64,000 nucleotides of DNA from assembly GCA_964636705.1 (NCBI GenBank), contig CAZWUJ010000011.1, positions 55,718-119,717 of the forward strand. Direction: 5' to 3'. The position numbers and the translations under genes were made by a program. Of this stretch, positions 1 to 7,682 are shown one piece after another. The stretch comes from VXRJ01 sp964636705. Its GTDB lineage: Bacteria; Acidobacteriota; Vicinamibacteria; Vicinamibacterales; UBA8438. The notes beneath the pieces are model-generated. The model saw nothing but the letters and a program-made list of their open reading frames with translations. It was not told where the DNA came from and did no database searches. Position 1 is the first letter of the stretch, and each line of letters begins with the position of its first letter.

Positions 1-4
1 CACG

Positions 5-394
5 CTACTTTCTCCCGCGGGCGATGTCGAATGCGTCAAGCACGACCAGAACGTTCAGCAGGCCGGCCACGACCAGAAAGGTGTTCCCGTACTCGTACGT
101 GGCTGCCGCCACGCGCCCGTCGCCCAGTCCCGCCGCCGTCGCCACCAGGTACGGCACGCCAATCCCGAGGTCGGCCAACCCTTGCAACGCCACCAGCGGG
201 CGGGACGGATCGACCGGATACAGTTCCCCCTCCAGTCCCAGGCCGATCGCGAACATCAGGGGCAGCGCCACCAGGAAGACGACACCCTTCACCGTCCGCC
301 CCTGCCACAGATGGCCCGCCCCCGGTACTGCCCACGCGACCAGGCAGACCAGCGCCGCCACCGGCGCATCGCTCCGCGGAGGTCGTTGTGCCAT
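5..394 (-). CDS. small multi-pass membrane protein, DUF6677-like
   Basis: Predicted inner-membrane protein of 129 residues, function unknown. The N-terminus carries a PGAGHLWQGR motif before the first hydrophobic helix, which resembles the PGxGHxxxGR signature I associate with DUF6677-type proteins (family name from memory). Hydrophobic segments lie near residues 8-20, 30-47, 60-85 and 100-122. I chose the internal ATG because the frame upstream of it overlaps and shadows the next gene. It lies 8 bases after the DUF2085 gene and is the last gene of the meaB-mce-mtnP operon. Coding status is fairly sure, family less so. Confidence 0.7.
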   Translation of the reverse strand: MAQRPPRSDAPVAALVCLVAWAVPGAGHLWQGRTVKGVVFLVALPLMFAIGLGLEGELYPVDPSRPLVALQGLADLGIGVPYLVATAAGLGDGRVAAATYEYGNTFLVVAGLLNVLVVLDAFDIARGRK

Positions 395-402
395 GCGGAA
401 GA

Positions 403-864
403 TTAAACCACTCCTCGAGCGGCGCTCGTGACGAACCAGGCCACGGATGCACCCAGGGGAAGGGCCGCGGCAAACCGGATCACATTGCCCGGGTCCCATA
501 TGCCCACGGCCTCCAGCAGAAAGGTTGCCGCGGTCGGGACGGCCGTCGCCGCAATCACCCTTCGTGTCCGTCGCACGCCGGCCGGCCATGGCAGGAACAG
601 CAGCCCCCCCAGCGCGCCGCCGTACAACCCGGCGCAACGGGCGCAGACCGGCAACTTGCGGCCCCACGGGTGGAACGACCGTGCCGGCAACTGATGACAG
701 ATCAGGCTCGCGGCAACATACGTGCCGGTCGCGGCGATCGCCACGCCGGCGGCCGGCTCCGGATGGGCAAGCACGTACGGCGCGGCAACCAGCACAACCG
801 CCCACGCGGCCACCCCGGTGACCACGAGCGCCGGCAGTAGCCTGGAAAGACCCTCAGACCGCAT
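403..864 (-). CDS. DUF2085 family membrane protein
   Basis: 153-residue integral membrane protein of unknown function. It has the hallmark DUF2085 cysteine motifs: ICHQLPARSFHPWG near residues 54-67 and CARCAGLYGG near residues 74-83. These two clusters could bind a metal, although no biochemical role is established. Four hydrophobic stretches flank them. Its ATG lies 11 bases inside the end of the PfkB gene, so it is very likely co-transcribed and translationally coupled. The family call is good; the job within this operon is unknown. Confidence 0.8.
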   Translation of the reverse strand: MRSEGLSRLLPALVVTGVAAWAVVLVAAPYVLAHPEPAAGVAIAATGTYVAASLICHQLPARSFHPWGRKLPVCARCAGLYGGALGGLLFLPWPAGVRRTRRVIAATAVPTAATFLLEAVGIWDPGNVIRFAAALPLGASVAWFVTSAARGVV

Positions 865-1768
865 CGAAGTGGGTCAGGCGCTTGAACGCGCCCAGACGGA
901 AGCGGATATCGTCACCGGTCAATGCGAGGAGGCGCCGCAGGCCGAAGTCCTCGACGGTGAGCGACGCGAGCGCGCTGCCGCAAATCACCGCGCGCGTCAC
1001 CGCGGCGTCCGACCAGTCGCCTGCCGCCGCCAGGTGGCCCACAAAACCGCCGGCGAAGGTGTCGCCCGCGCCGGTCGGGTCGTACACCTCCTCGAGAGGC
1101 AGCCCCGGTGTGGCGAAGAACCCATCGTCACGCGTCATCAGCACCCCATGCTCGCCCCGCTTGATGACGACGCGGGTGGGCCCCATCGCGCGGATCGCGC
1201 GCGCCGCCTTCACCAGGTTCGCCTCACCGCTCAGTTGGCGCGCCTCCTCGTCGTTGATCACCGCCGCGTCCACGCGCCGCAAAACCGCTCGCAACTCGTC
1301 CGGAGTCCCTTCGATCCAGTAGTTCATCGTGTCCATCGCGACGAACTCGGGGGCGTCGATCTGATCGAGCACCTCAAGCTGGAGCGCGGGGTGGATGTTG
1401 GCGAGAAAGACGATCGGACTCGACCGGTAGGCGGCCGGAATGTGCGGCCGGAAGTTGCTGAAGACGTTCAGTTGCGTGTAGATCGTCTCGCGGCTGTTCA
1501 AATCGAGGCCGTACTCCCCTTTCCAGCGGAATGTTTTCCCCGGCACCCGCTGCAGTCCGGCGACATCAATCGGGCGTCCGTCGAAGACCCGCATCTGTTC
1601 GTCGCTGAAGTCCTCCCCCACCACCGCGACGAGACGGACGTCGGTGAAGTACGACGCGGCAACGCTGAAATAGGTGGCCGCCCCACCCACGATACGCGAC
1701 GCCTCGCCGAACGGAGTAGTGACCGAATCGAAAGCGACGGACCCGACGGTTAGAACCGGCTGCCCCAT
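854..1768 (-). CDS. PfkB-family carbohydrate/nucleoside kinase
   Basis: Cytoplasmic ribokinase-family kinase of 304 residues, transferring phosphate from ATP to a sugar or nucleoside hydroxyl. The N-terminal glycine pair (residues 28-29, IVGGA) and the C-terminal signature DPTGAGDTFAGG, with the presumed catalytic base Asp236, are intact. Its ATG overlaps the mtnP stop codon by one base (TGATG), so it is tightly coupled to methylthioadenosine phosphorylase. That context suggests a salvage role, for example adenosine or a sugar derived from nucleosides. The substrate cannot be read from sequence. Confidence 0.85.
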   Translation of the reverse strand: MGQPVLTVGSVAFDSVTTPFGEASRIVGGAATYFSVAASYFTDVRLVAVVGEDFSDEQMRVFDGRPIDVAGLQRVPGKTFRWKGEYGLDLNSRETIYTQLNVFSNFRPHIPAAYRSSPIVFLANIHPALQLEVLDQIDAPEFVAMDTMNYWIEGTPDELRAVLRRVDAAVINDEEARQLSGEANLVKAARAIRAMGPTRVVIKRGEHGVLMTRDDGFFATPGLPLEEVYDPTGAGDTFAGGFVGHLAAAGDWSDAAVTRAVICGSALASLTVEDFGLRRLLALTGDDIRFRLGAFKRLTHFDAV

Positions 1769-2640
1769 CAGACGTACTTCCCGATTATCGGCGCGAGCGC
1801 ATCCCGTGTTCCGGTCGGGATCGCGTCGGGACGGGTGATGATGGCATTGCGGAGAGCGCTCGCGCAGGAACAGTGCCGTTCGATCGGCAGGCGCGCTGTC
1901 AGGTTCCCGATCGCGCGCTGGGCCATGGCGGCGTTCGCCTGGAGAATCTCGATGATCATCTCGACCGTGACCTGATCGTGCTCCGGGTGCCAGCAGTCGT
2001 AGTCCGTTACCAGCGCCATCGTGGCGAAGCAGATCTCCGCCTCGCGCGCCAGCTTCGCCTCCTGCAGATTGGTCATGCCGATGATGTCCATGTTCCACGA
2101 GCGGTAGAGATTCGACTCGGCCAGGGTCGAGAACTGCGGTCCTTCCATGCAGACATACGTCCCGCCACGATGCACGTTCGCCCCGGCCGCTTCCGCCGCG
2201 TCGGCCACAAGCGCGCTGAGGCCCGGGCACACCGGGTGCGCCAGCGAGACATGCCCGACGATGCCGTTGCCGAAAAAGGTGCCGATCCGGCCGCTGGTCC
2301 GATCGAGGAACTGATCCGGCACGACAACATCCCGCGGCGGGTACCGTTCCTGCAGGCTGCCGACGGCGCTGGCCGAGATGATCCACTCGACGCCGAGCAT
2401 CTTGAGGGCGCAGATGTTCGCGCGGAAATTGAGCTCGGACGGCATCAGGCGGTGGCCGGCTCCATGTCGCGCGAGGAACGCCACGCGTCGTCCGGCAAGC
2501 GTCCCGATCACGAACGGCGCGGACGGATCGCCGAAGGGTGTCTCTATCACCCGCTGCTCGCGGTCGGCCAGGGCGGCCATGTCGTATAGGCCGCTCCCTC
2601 CGATCACGCCGATCCGGACAGGTTCACCCGACGCCGTCAT
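1768..2640 (-). CDS. mtnP: S-methyl-5'-thioadenosine phosphorylase
   Basis: 290-residue purine nucleoside phosphorylase-type enzyme that splits methylthioadenosine with phosphate into adenine and methylthioribose-1-phosphate. Visible family motifs are GGSGLYDM near residue 14, RHGAGH near residue 58, a SAVGSL strand, the EGPQFSTLAES substrate loop and VTDYDCWH, whose Asp is typical of 6-aminopurine specificity. Length is normal. It overlaps the epimerase gene upstream by 4 bases and the PfkB kinase downstream by 1 base. Related enzymes also use 5'-deoxyadenosine, which may explain why it sits with the adenosylcobalamin-linked gene meaB. Confidence 0.93.
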   Translation of the reverse strand: MTASGEPVRIGVIGGSGLYDMAALADREQRVIETPFGDPSAPFVIGTLAGRRVAFLARHGAGHRLMPSELNFRANICALKMLGVEWIISASAVGSLQERYPPRDVVVPDQFLDRTSGRIGTFFGNGIVGHVSLAHPVCPGLSALVADAAEAAGANVHRGGTYVCMEGPQFSTLAESNLYRSWNMDIIGMTNLQEAKLAREAEICFATMALVTDYDCWHPEHDQVTVEMIIEILQANAAMAQRAIGNLTARLPIERHCSCASALRNAIITRPDAIPTGTRDALAPIIGKYV

Positions 2641-3059
2641 GACGTCTCTCCACTCGCCGGCTGTTCCTGTTTCAACTCGACGAGCACTCCATGCGCGCTC
2701 GACGGATGGACGAAGGCAACCAGAGCCCCCTCCGCTCCGTCCCGCGGGGTCTCGTCGATGAGGCGAACCCCCTGCGCGCGGAGGCGGCCGAGGGCGGCCG
2801 CGATGTCGTCGACGCGGAGCGTGATGTGGTGGAGTCCCGGGCCGCGACGGCCGATGAAGCGCCCGATCGGCGAGTCGTCCGATGTCGCCTCGAGCAGCTC
2901 GAGCGATGCGGAGCCGACCCTGAGGAAGTGCGCGCGGACCCCCTGCTGCGGCACGTCTTCGGTCTCATCGACGTCGAGGCCGAGCGCGGCCCGATAGAAC
3001 GCCAGCGCGGCATCGATGTCGCCAACGGCAATTCCGATGTGATCCAGTTCCATCTTCAT
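2637..3059 (-). CDS. mce: methylmalonyl-CoA epimerase
   Basis: 140-residue glyoxalase/VOC-fold enzyme that interconverts (S)- and (R)-methylmalonyl-CoA between propionyl-CoA carboxylase and the B12-dependent mutase. The paired beta-alpha-beta-beta-beta modules are visible: MELDHIGIAV at the N-terminus (His7 as metal ligand), GPGLHHITLRVDD near residue 73, and a final VLVELKQ strand carrying the Glu ligand near residue 128. It follows meaB in the same operon, which supports the call over other VOC proteins. Confidence 0.92.
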   Translation of the reverse strand: MKMELDHIGIAVGDIDAALAFYRAALGLDVDETEDVPQQGVRAHFLRVGSASLELLEATSDDSPIGRFIGRRGPGLHHITLRVDDIAAALGRLRAQGVRLIDETPRDGAEGALVAFVHPSSAHGVLVELKQEQPASGETS

Positions 3060-3101
3060 CCGTTCGTCCTCTCGTGGTTCCGGAGGGCGGCTCTGCCGGC
3101 T

Positions 3102-4109
3102 TCAAACATCGCCGCTCCGGCCCGGCGGTCCGACGACCTGCTGCATCAACCGTTGTGCCGCCGTGTACGGATCGATTGCACGGCCGGCGACAGAATCCAC
3201 CAGCGCGTCGATGCCATCGCTCGCCGCAATCGCATTGGCGACACGCTCCGCGACGAGCGCATCCAGCCGCGCTCGGGCCCGGCTCCGCGTGCGCTCCCCA
3301 CCATGCCGACCCTGCGAGACGAAACGTGCGACCGCTTCGGCCAGGTCTTCAACACCTTCGCCGGTGGCGGCAGCGGTCCGTACAACCTCCGGCTGGGACT
3401 CGTTCATCCTCCCGTCGCGCAAAGCCAGCATGCCCTTGATATCGGCCGCGACGCGTTCGGCGCCTTCCCGGTCCGCCTTGTTGACGACGAAGACGTCGGC
3501 GATCTCCATGATGCCCGCCTTGAGCGCCTGCACGTCGTCTCCGCCTCCTGGGGCAATCACCACCAGGCAAACATCGGCCGTTCGCGAAATGTCAACCTCC
3601 GCCTGCCCGACGCCGACCGTCTCGATGAGCACAACGTCGCAGCCCGCCGCATCCAGCACCACCAGCGCATCGTACGTGGCGCGCGCCAGTCCACCCAACT
3701 GGCCACGTGTCGCCATGCTGCGCACGAAGACGCCGTCGTCACCGACGTGGCTCTGCATGCGGATGCGGTCGCCCAGGATCGCGCCGCCGCTGAACGGGCT
3801 GGTCGGATCGATGGCGAGCACGCCGACCGTCCGGCCCTCGGCGCGCCAGACCGCCGTCAACCGATCCGCCAGCGTGCTCTTGCCGACGCCTGGCGCTCCC
3901 GTCAGTCCCACGACCAGGGCGTTTCCCGTCCGGGGAAACAGTGCGCCGACAACCGCCGCCGACTCCGGCGCCTCCCGTTCGACGACCGAAATCGCGCGCG
4001 CCACCGCGCGGCGGTTGCCCGAGACAACTGCGGCGGCCAACTCCGCCGGCGTCTCCGGGCCAGCGCGCGAAGCGGCGAAACGGGAGGGGGACGCGGCAGT
4101 GTTCGTCAC
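3102..4109 (-). CDS. meaB: methylmalonyl-CoA mutase-associated GTPase MeaB
   Basis: G3E-family GTPase of 335 residues that protects adenosylcobalamin-dependent methylmalonyl-CoA mutase and helps load its cofactor. The P-loop GAPGVGKSTLAD, the switch region with ETVGVGQAE and the NKAD base-recognition motif are all present, followed by the C-terminal helical dimerisation arm. The GTG start overlaps the stop of the upstream acyl-CoA dehydrogenase by 4 bases; the frame is open further upstream but that part is shadow sequence. The mutase itself is not in the window. Confidence 0.93.
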   Translation of the reverse strand: MTNTAASPSRFAASRAGPETPAELAAAVVSGNRRAVARAISVVEREAPESAAVVGALFPRTGNALVVGLTGAPGVGKSTLADRLTAVWRAEGRTVGVLAIDPTSPFSGGAILGDRIRMQSHVGDDGVFVRSMATRGQLGGLARATYDALVVLDAAGCDVVLIETVGVGQAEVDISRTADVCLVVIAPGGGDDVQALKAGIMEIADVFVVNKADREGAERVAADIKGMLALRDGRMNESQPEVVRTAAATGEGVEDLAEAVARFVSQGRHGGERTRSRARARLDALVAERVANAIAASDGIDALVDSVAGRAIDPYTAAQRLMQQVVGPPGRSGDV

Positions 4110-5245
4110 GAGAGGTAGTGTCGGGCAATGACCAGCCGCTGAATCTCGCTCGTCCCTTCTCCGATCGTGAGCAATTTCACGTCGCGGAAGAACTTCTCGG
4201 CCGGATAGTCGCGGACGAAGCCGTAGCCGCCATGGATCTGGACGCACTCCTCCGCCGCGCGGACCGCCGTCTCACTGGAATGCAGCTTCGCGATCGATGA
4301 TTCACGTGTCGTGGGACGCCCCTGATCCTGCTCGTAGGCCGCGCGGTAGGTGAGCAGCCGGGAAGCGTCGATCGCGGTCGCGAGATCCGCGAGCTTCCAC
4401 TGAATCGCCTGAAACGCTGTGAGCGGCCGGCCGAACTGCCGGCGCTGCTTCGCATGGCGCCGAGCCGCTTCGAACGCGCCCTGCGCCAGACCAACGGCCA
4501 GAGCCGCAATCCCGATGCGCCCCGCGTCCAGAACCTGCATCGCATTGACGAAACCGTAGCCCTCACGGCCGAGGAGGCATTCTCCCGGGACGCGGCAGTC
4601 GTCGAGGCGGGTCTCGGCAGTCGTGCTGGCACGCATGCCGAGCTTCTGCTCCTTCCGTCCCGCCGATAGGCCAGGAGTATCCGCTTCGACCGCGAAAGCG
4701 GAGATCCCTCGCTGGCCCTTGGACGGATCCGTCACCGCCATCACCACCGTCACTCCGGCAACGCCGGCATGGGTCGTGAACGACTTCGTGCCGTTCAGCA
4801 CCCACCCATCGCCATCGCGGGCGGCGCGGGCCCGGAGGGCCGCGGCGTCGCTGCCGGCCTCCGGTTCGGTCAGAGCCCAGGCGCCGAGCATCTCGCCGCG
4901 CGCGAGAGGACCGAGCCATCGCTCGCGTTGCGCATCGGATGCGAACCTGGCGATATGGGATGCCGCAAGACCGTTGTGCGCGGCAACCATGAGAGCGACC
5001 GCCGGATCGACGCGGGCCAGTTCCTCGATGGTGATGCAGTACTCGACGGCGGAGAGCTCCGCGCCACCGTAGTGCTCCGGGAACTGCATGCCGAAGAGGC
5101 CGAGGGCGGCGAGTTTGGGCTGCAGGTCCGGCCCGAACGCCTCGGCCTCGTCCCACTCCCTGACGTGCGGCGCGATCTCCTGCTCGGCAAACTCCCGGAT
5201 CGACCGGCGGGTGATCCGTTCCGCCTCTGTCGGTCGGAAGTCCAT
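4106..5245 (-). CDS. acyl-CoA dehydrogenase
   Basis: 379-residue FAD-dependent acyl-CoA dehydrogenase, the usual length for short/branched-chain members. N-terminal helical domain, central beta domain (WALTEPEAGSDA) and C-terminal helical domain (RRQFGRPLTAFQAIQ, IHGGYGFVRDYP) are in order. The catalytic base is the first Glu of TIGEGTSEIQR close to the C-terminus. It is the first gene of the minus-strand operon that continues into meaB and mce, so branched-chain or odd-chain substrates feeding propionyl-CoA are likely. A strong stem-loop sits just upstream of its start. Confidence 0.92.
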   Translation of the reverse strand: MDFRPTEAERITRRSIREFAEQEIAPHVREWDEAEAFGPDLQPKLAALGLFGMQFPEHYGGAELSAVEYCITIEELARVDPAVALMVAAHNGLAASHIARFASDAQRERWLGPLARGEMLGAWALTEPEAGSDAAALRARAARDGDGWVLNGTKSFTTHAGVAGVTVVMAVTDPSKGQRGISAFAVEADTPGLSAGRKEQKLGMRASTTAETRLDDCRVPGECLLGREGYGFVNAMQVLDAGRIGIAALAVGLAQGAFEAARRHAKQRRQFGRPLTAFQAIQWKLADLATAIDASRLLTYRAAYEQDQGRPTTRESSIAKLHSSETAVRAAEECVQIHGGYGFVRDYPAEKFFRDVKLLTIGEGTSEIQRLVIARHYLS

Positions 5246-5254
5246 CAGGTTGCC

Positions 5255-5274
5255 GCGCGCCCTTCCGGGCGCGC
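5255..5274 (-). other. stem-loop upstream of acyl-CoA dehydrogenase
   Basis: A perfect 8-bp GC stem with a 4-base loop (GGAA on the minus strand, a GNRA-type tetraloop) ends 9 bases before the ATG of the acyl-CoA dehydrogenase and lies downstream of tRNA-Pro in the same orientation. There is no T-run, so it is not a classical terminator. It may be a processing signal at the tRNA 3' side or a translation-affecting 5' structure. Confidence 0.5.
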
Positions 5275-5316
5275 TGGCGAGTTGCCAGCCACCGGTCTAC
5301 GCCAGAATGCCGTCGA

Positions 5317-5330
5317 CCACGGCGCCGTGG
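5317..5330. repeat. 14-bp perfect palindrome
   Basis: CCACGGC followed directly by its reverse complement GCCGTGG, located between tRNA-Pro and the acyl-CoA dehydrogenase operon. It could be a dimeric-regulator half-site pair or chance in GC-rich DNA. No second copy was noticed in the window. Confidence 0.3.
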
Positions 5331-5388
5331 ACGTCGAAACCCGGCGGAAGCGCCACAACGCGCCCCAGCAACGCGAACATCACGAACA

Positions 5389-5465
5389 TGGTCGGGATGA
5401 CTGGATTCGAACCAGCGACCCCCTGACCCCCAGTCAGGTGCGCTACCAGGCTGCGCCACATCCCG
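5389..5465 (-). tRNA. tRNA-Pro (GGG anticodon)
   Basis: Full cloverleaf on the minus strand, 77 bases including an encoded CCA. Acceptor stem is CGGGATG paired with CATCCCG, the D-arm contains AGCCTGGTAG, the anticodon stem CCTGA/TCAGG holds a CTGGGGG loop giving anticodon GGG, and the T-arm contains GGTTCGAATCC. Discriminator base is A. The strong match to bacterial proline tRNA architecture makes the call secure. It lies between the MerR-type gene and the acyl-CoA dehydrogenase. Confidence 0.95.
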
Positions 5466-5474
5466 AAAAACTCA

Positions 5475-5909
5475 CTACGGCGACTCACGGCGAGGTCTGG
5501 CGTCTCCGCCGCCGCTCCCGTTCCGTTCCGGTACGACATCGTCCGAAAGCGAGTCCAGTATCGCCCGCAAGTCCGCCTTGACCGCCGCGATCCGCTCTCT
5601 GGCATGGTGCCCCAGCAGATCCTCCAGCGGTAACCGCTCGACGGGCGCCTCCTGTGCTTCCTCCTCCTTCCCCAGCCTGCGCCGCGCCGCGCCCAGCGTC
5701 AACCCCTCCTCGAGCATCAGGCGCTTGATCGTCAGCACGAGCTCGATGTCGACCTTCCGGTAGACGCGCCCCCCCTTCGGCGCCAGCTCTCCCAGCGTCG
5801 GAAACTCCCTTTCCCACGACCGCAGGACGAAGGGCTGCACCTCCGCGATGGCACACACTTCCGACGCCTTGAAGAGCGGACGGTCCGGAATCTCGACGGT
5901 TCCCGCCAT
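5475..5909 (-). CDS. MerR-family transcriptional regulator
   Basis: 144-residue DNA-binding protein. Residues 12-80 form a MerR-type winged helix: FKASEVCAIAEVQPFVLRSW, then GGRVYRKVDIELVLTIKRLM, then EGLTLGAARRRL. A short charged helical region and a disordered tail follow, with no cysteine-rich effector domain, so metal sensing is not indicated. It lies 29 bases after der and just before tRNA-Pro in the same direction. Target genes are unknown. Confidence 0.85.
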   Translation of the reverse strand: MAGTVEIPDRPLFKASEVCAIAEVQPFVLRSWEREFPTLGELAPKGGRVYRKVDIELVLTIKRLMLEEGLTLGAARRRLGKEEEAQEAPVERLPLEDLLGHHARERIAAVKADLRAILDSLSDDVVPERNGSGGGDARPRRESP

Positions 5910-5938
5910 CCTGCGACAATTCTACATGCCGCGCGGGC

Positions 5939-7357
5939 TCATCGGCGTCGTCCAGCGGAGCGTTCGCGCCGGGCGCGGGCACGGATGCGGATGGGTGAGC
6001 CTTCGAAGCCGAACGCTTCACGCAGGTGGTTCCGCAGGTACCGCTCGTAGGAGAAATGGAAGCGCGTCGCGACGTTCGTGAAGAAGACGAACGTCGGCGG
6101 CCGCGCCGCCACCTGCGTCGCGTACAGGATCCTCACCTCCCGCTTGCCTGGACTCGCCGGGCGATGCCGCGCCGTGATGCATTGTATCACCCGGTTCAGT
6201 TCTGCCGTCCCGACGTGCGTCGCCCGAGCCGACGCTACGTCGGCCGCCCGCTCGAGCACTCGCCCGGTCCTTTCTCCGGTCAGCGCCGAGACGTGCAGGA
6301 TCGGTGCGAAGCGCGCGAAGCGAAGCGCATCACGCAGATCCGCGTCGTAGGTGCGGTAGTAGCCCGCTCCCCTCTCCTTCACCATGTCCCACTTGTTGGC
6401 GACGACGACGACTCCGCACCCAGCCTCCTCCGCCTCTCCGGCGATGGCGGCATCCTGCTTGGCGACCGGCTCGGAGGCGTCGATCAGAAGGGCCGCAACG
6501 TCGGCGCGAGAGAGGGCGCGGCGCGCCTGCAGAACGCTGACCGACTCCACCTGTCCAGACTGTGCAACACGACCGGGACGACGGATCCCGGCGGTATCGA
6601 TCAGGCGGATGCGGCGACCGCACCAGTTGAACACCGTATCGACTGCATCGCGCGTCGTGCCCGCAGCCTCGTTCACGAGCATCCGGTCCTCCCGCAGCAG
6701 ACGGTTCACCAGCGACGACTTGCCGACGTTGGGACGGCCGACAATCGCCAGCCCGATCTCGGACGGATCGCGCGCGGCGGGAGCTTCGGCGCCGTTCGGA
6801 GGCAACGTGGGGCTGCCCTCGGCCCGGCGTCCCCGACGGGAGGCGCGGGCGGACGGCGGCAGGCGCTCCACGACCGCATCGAGCAAGTCCCCAACCCCCA
6901 GGCCGTGCTCGGCCGCGATCGCAAGCATCGGCTCGATGGCCAGCGGGGCGAACCCGGCCACGACACCAACATCGCGCTGATCGTCGACCTTGTTGACCGC
7001 GAGCACGAGCGGTGCGCCGGATCGCCGGGCGCGCGCCGCCACCTCTTCGTCCGCCGGCAGGAGCCCGTCGCGCCCGTCGACCAGAATGACGATCACCGCA
7101 GCGGAGTCGAGCGCGCCGAGGCCGTGAGCCGCCACCGCCTCGTGCAGGGGATCCTCGCTGGCACCGAACAGCCCGCCGGTATCCACCAGTTCCATCGTCG
7201 CGCCAACCCATTCGACGGGCTGACGCATTACGTCTCGGGTCGTTCCCGCAACAGGCGTTACGATGGCGCGGCGCTCGCCAGTCAGACGGTTGAAAAGAGT
7301 CGACTTGCCGACATTGGGACGACCGGCAAGGACGACACGTGGGCGGCGCTCTTGTAT
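5939..7357 (-). CDS. der: ribosome biogenesis GTPase Der (no canonical start codon)
   Basis: Two tandem Era-like GTPase domains plus a C-terminal KH-like domain, required for 50S subunit assembly. First domain: GRPNVGKST, VAGTTRD, DTGGLFG, NKVDD. Second domain: GRPNVGKSS, AAGTTRD, DTAGIRR, NKWDM. The frame is open up to a stop at 7394-7396, yet no ATG, GTG, TTG or CTG lies between that stop and the first P-loop. The first canonical ATG (7228) would delete the first P-loop. I placed the start provisionally at an ATA codon giving 472 residues and a normal N-terminal length; ATC just before it, or a one-base sequence error after an out-of-frame ATG at 7369, are alternatives. Confidence 0.88.
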   Translation of the reverse strand: MQERRPRVVLAGRPNVGKSTLFNRLTGERRAIVTPVAGTTRDVMRQPVEWVGATMELVDTGGLFGASEDPLHEAVAAHGLGALDSAAVIVILVDGRDGLLPADEEVAARARRSGAPLVLAVNKVDDQRDVGVVAGFAPLAIEPMLAIAAEHGLGVGDLLDAVVERLPPSARASRRGRRAEGSPTLPPNGAEAPAARDPSEIGLAIVGRPNVGKSSLVNRLLREDRMLVNEAAGTTRDAVDTVFNWCGRRIRLIDTAGIRRPGRVAQSGQVESVSVLQARRALSRADVAALLIDASEPVAKQDAAIAGEAEEAGCGVVVVANKWDMVKERGAGYYRTYDADLRDALRFARFAPILHVSALTGERTGRVLERAADVASARATHVGTAELNRVIQCITARHRPASPGKREVRILYATQVAARPPTFVFFTNVATRFHFSYERYLRNHLREAFGFEGSPIRIRARARRERSAGRRR

Positions 7358-7360
7358 GAT
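7332..7360 (+). promoter_or_regulatory. sigma70-type promoter for the HU/IHF-like gene
   Basis: A -35 box ACGACA (7332-7337, 4 of 6 matches) and a -10 box TATGAT (7355-7360, 5 of 6) are separated by exactly 17 bases. The predicted transcription start near 7367 leaves a leader of about 22 bases before the ATG at 7390. The promoter lies inside the 5' coding end of the divergent der gene. Confidence 0.55.
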
Positions 7361-7389
7361 GGTTGTCCATTCTGATCCGACCGCGCACC

Positions 7390-7662
7390 ATGATCAAGGC
7401 CGACCTCGTCAACCGTGTGTCGCAACTCGTGGCCATAAACAAGCAGCAGTCGGAGAAGGCCGTCAATACGATGCTCGACGCGCTCAGCCACTCGCTCCAG
7501 CGCGGCGAACGAATCGAGTTGCGCGGATTCGGCGTCTTCTCGGTACGTCCCCGCAAACGGGGCATCGGCCGCAACCCACGCACCGGGAAGGAGGTCCGGA
7601 TTCCGCCGGGCCGTACCATCCGGTTCAAGCCGGGCAAGGATCTTCAGGACATATCGACCTGA
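7390..7662 (+). CDS. HU/IHF-family DNA-binding protein
   Basis: 90-residue histone-like DNA-bending protein. MIKADLVNRVSQL opens the helical dimerisation part, GFGVFSVRPRKRGIGRNPRT covers the beta-arm with the conserved RNPRTG, and RFKPGKDLQ closes the domain. The N-terminus and GERIELRGFG are closer to IHF-beta than to HU, but the two cannot be told apart safely. ATG 7390 aligns with family N-termini and lies downstream of a good promoter; a TTG at 7363 would precede the likely transcript start. It is divergent from der. Confidence 0.92.
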   Translation: MIKADLVNRVSQLVAINKQQSEKAVNTMLDALSHSLQRGERIELRGFGVFSVRPRKRGIGRNPRTGKEVRIPPGRTIRFKPGKDLQDIST

Positions 7663-7682
7663 ACGTACCATCCAGTCTGCCA

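Noticed and set aside
2691..4118. Long open frame on the plus strand opposite mce and meaB
   Set aside because: Arg/Asp/His-rich composition with no family signal; the opposite strand has complete motifs for both genes. High GC at third positions creates such frames throughout (also 9165-10973, 47195-49198, 53649-55601, 56436-58130, 61651-63153).
5939..7228. der starting at ATG 7228
   Set aside because: It would delete the G1 P-loop of the first GTPase domain, which is present in frame upstream.
7363..7389. TTG 7363 as the start of the HU/IHF-like gene
   Set aside because: It lies before the predicted transcription start and adds residues not seen in the family.
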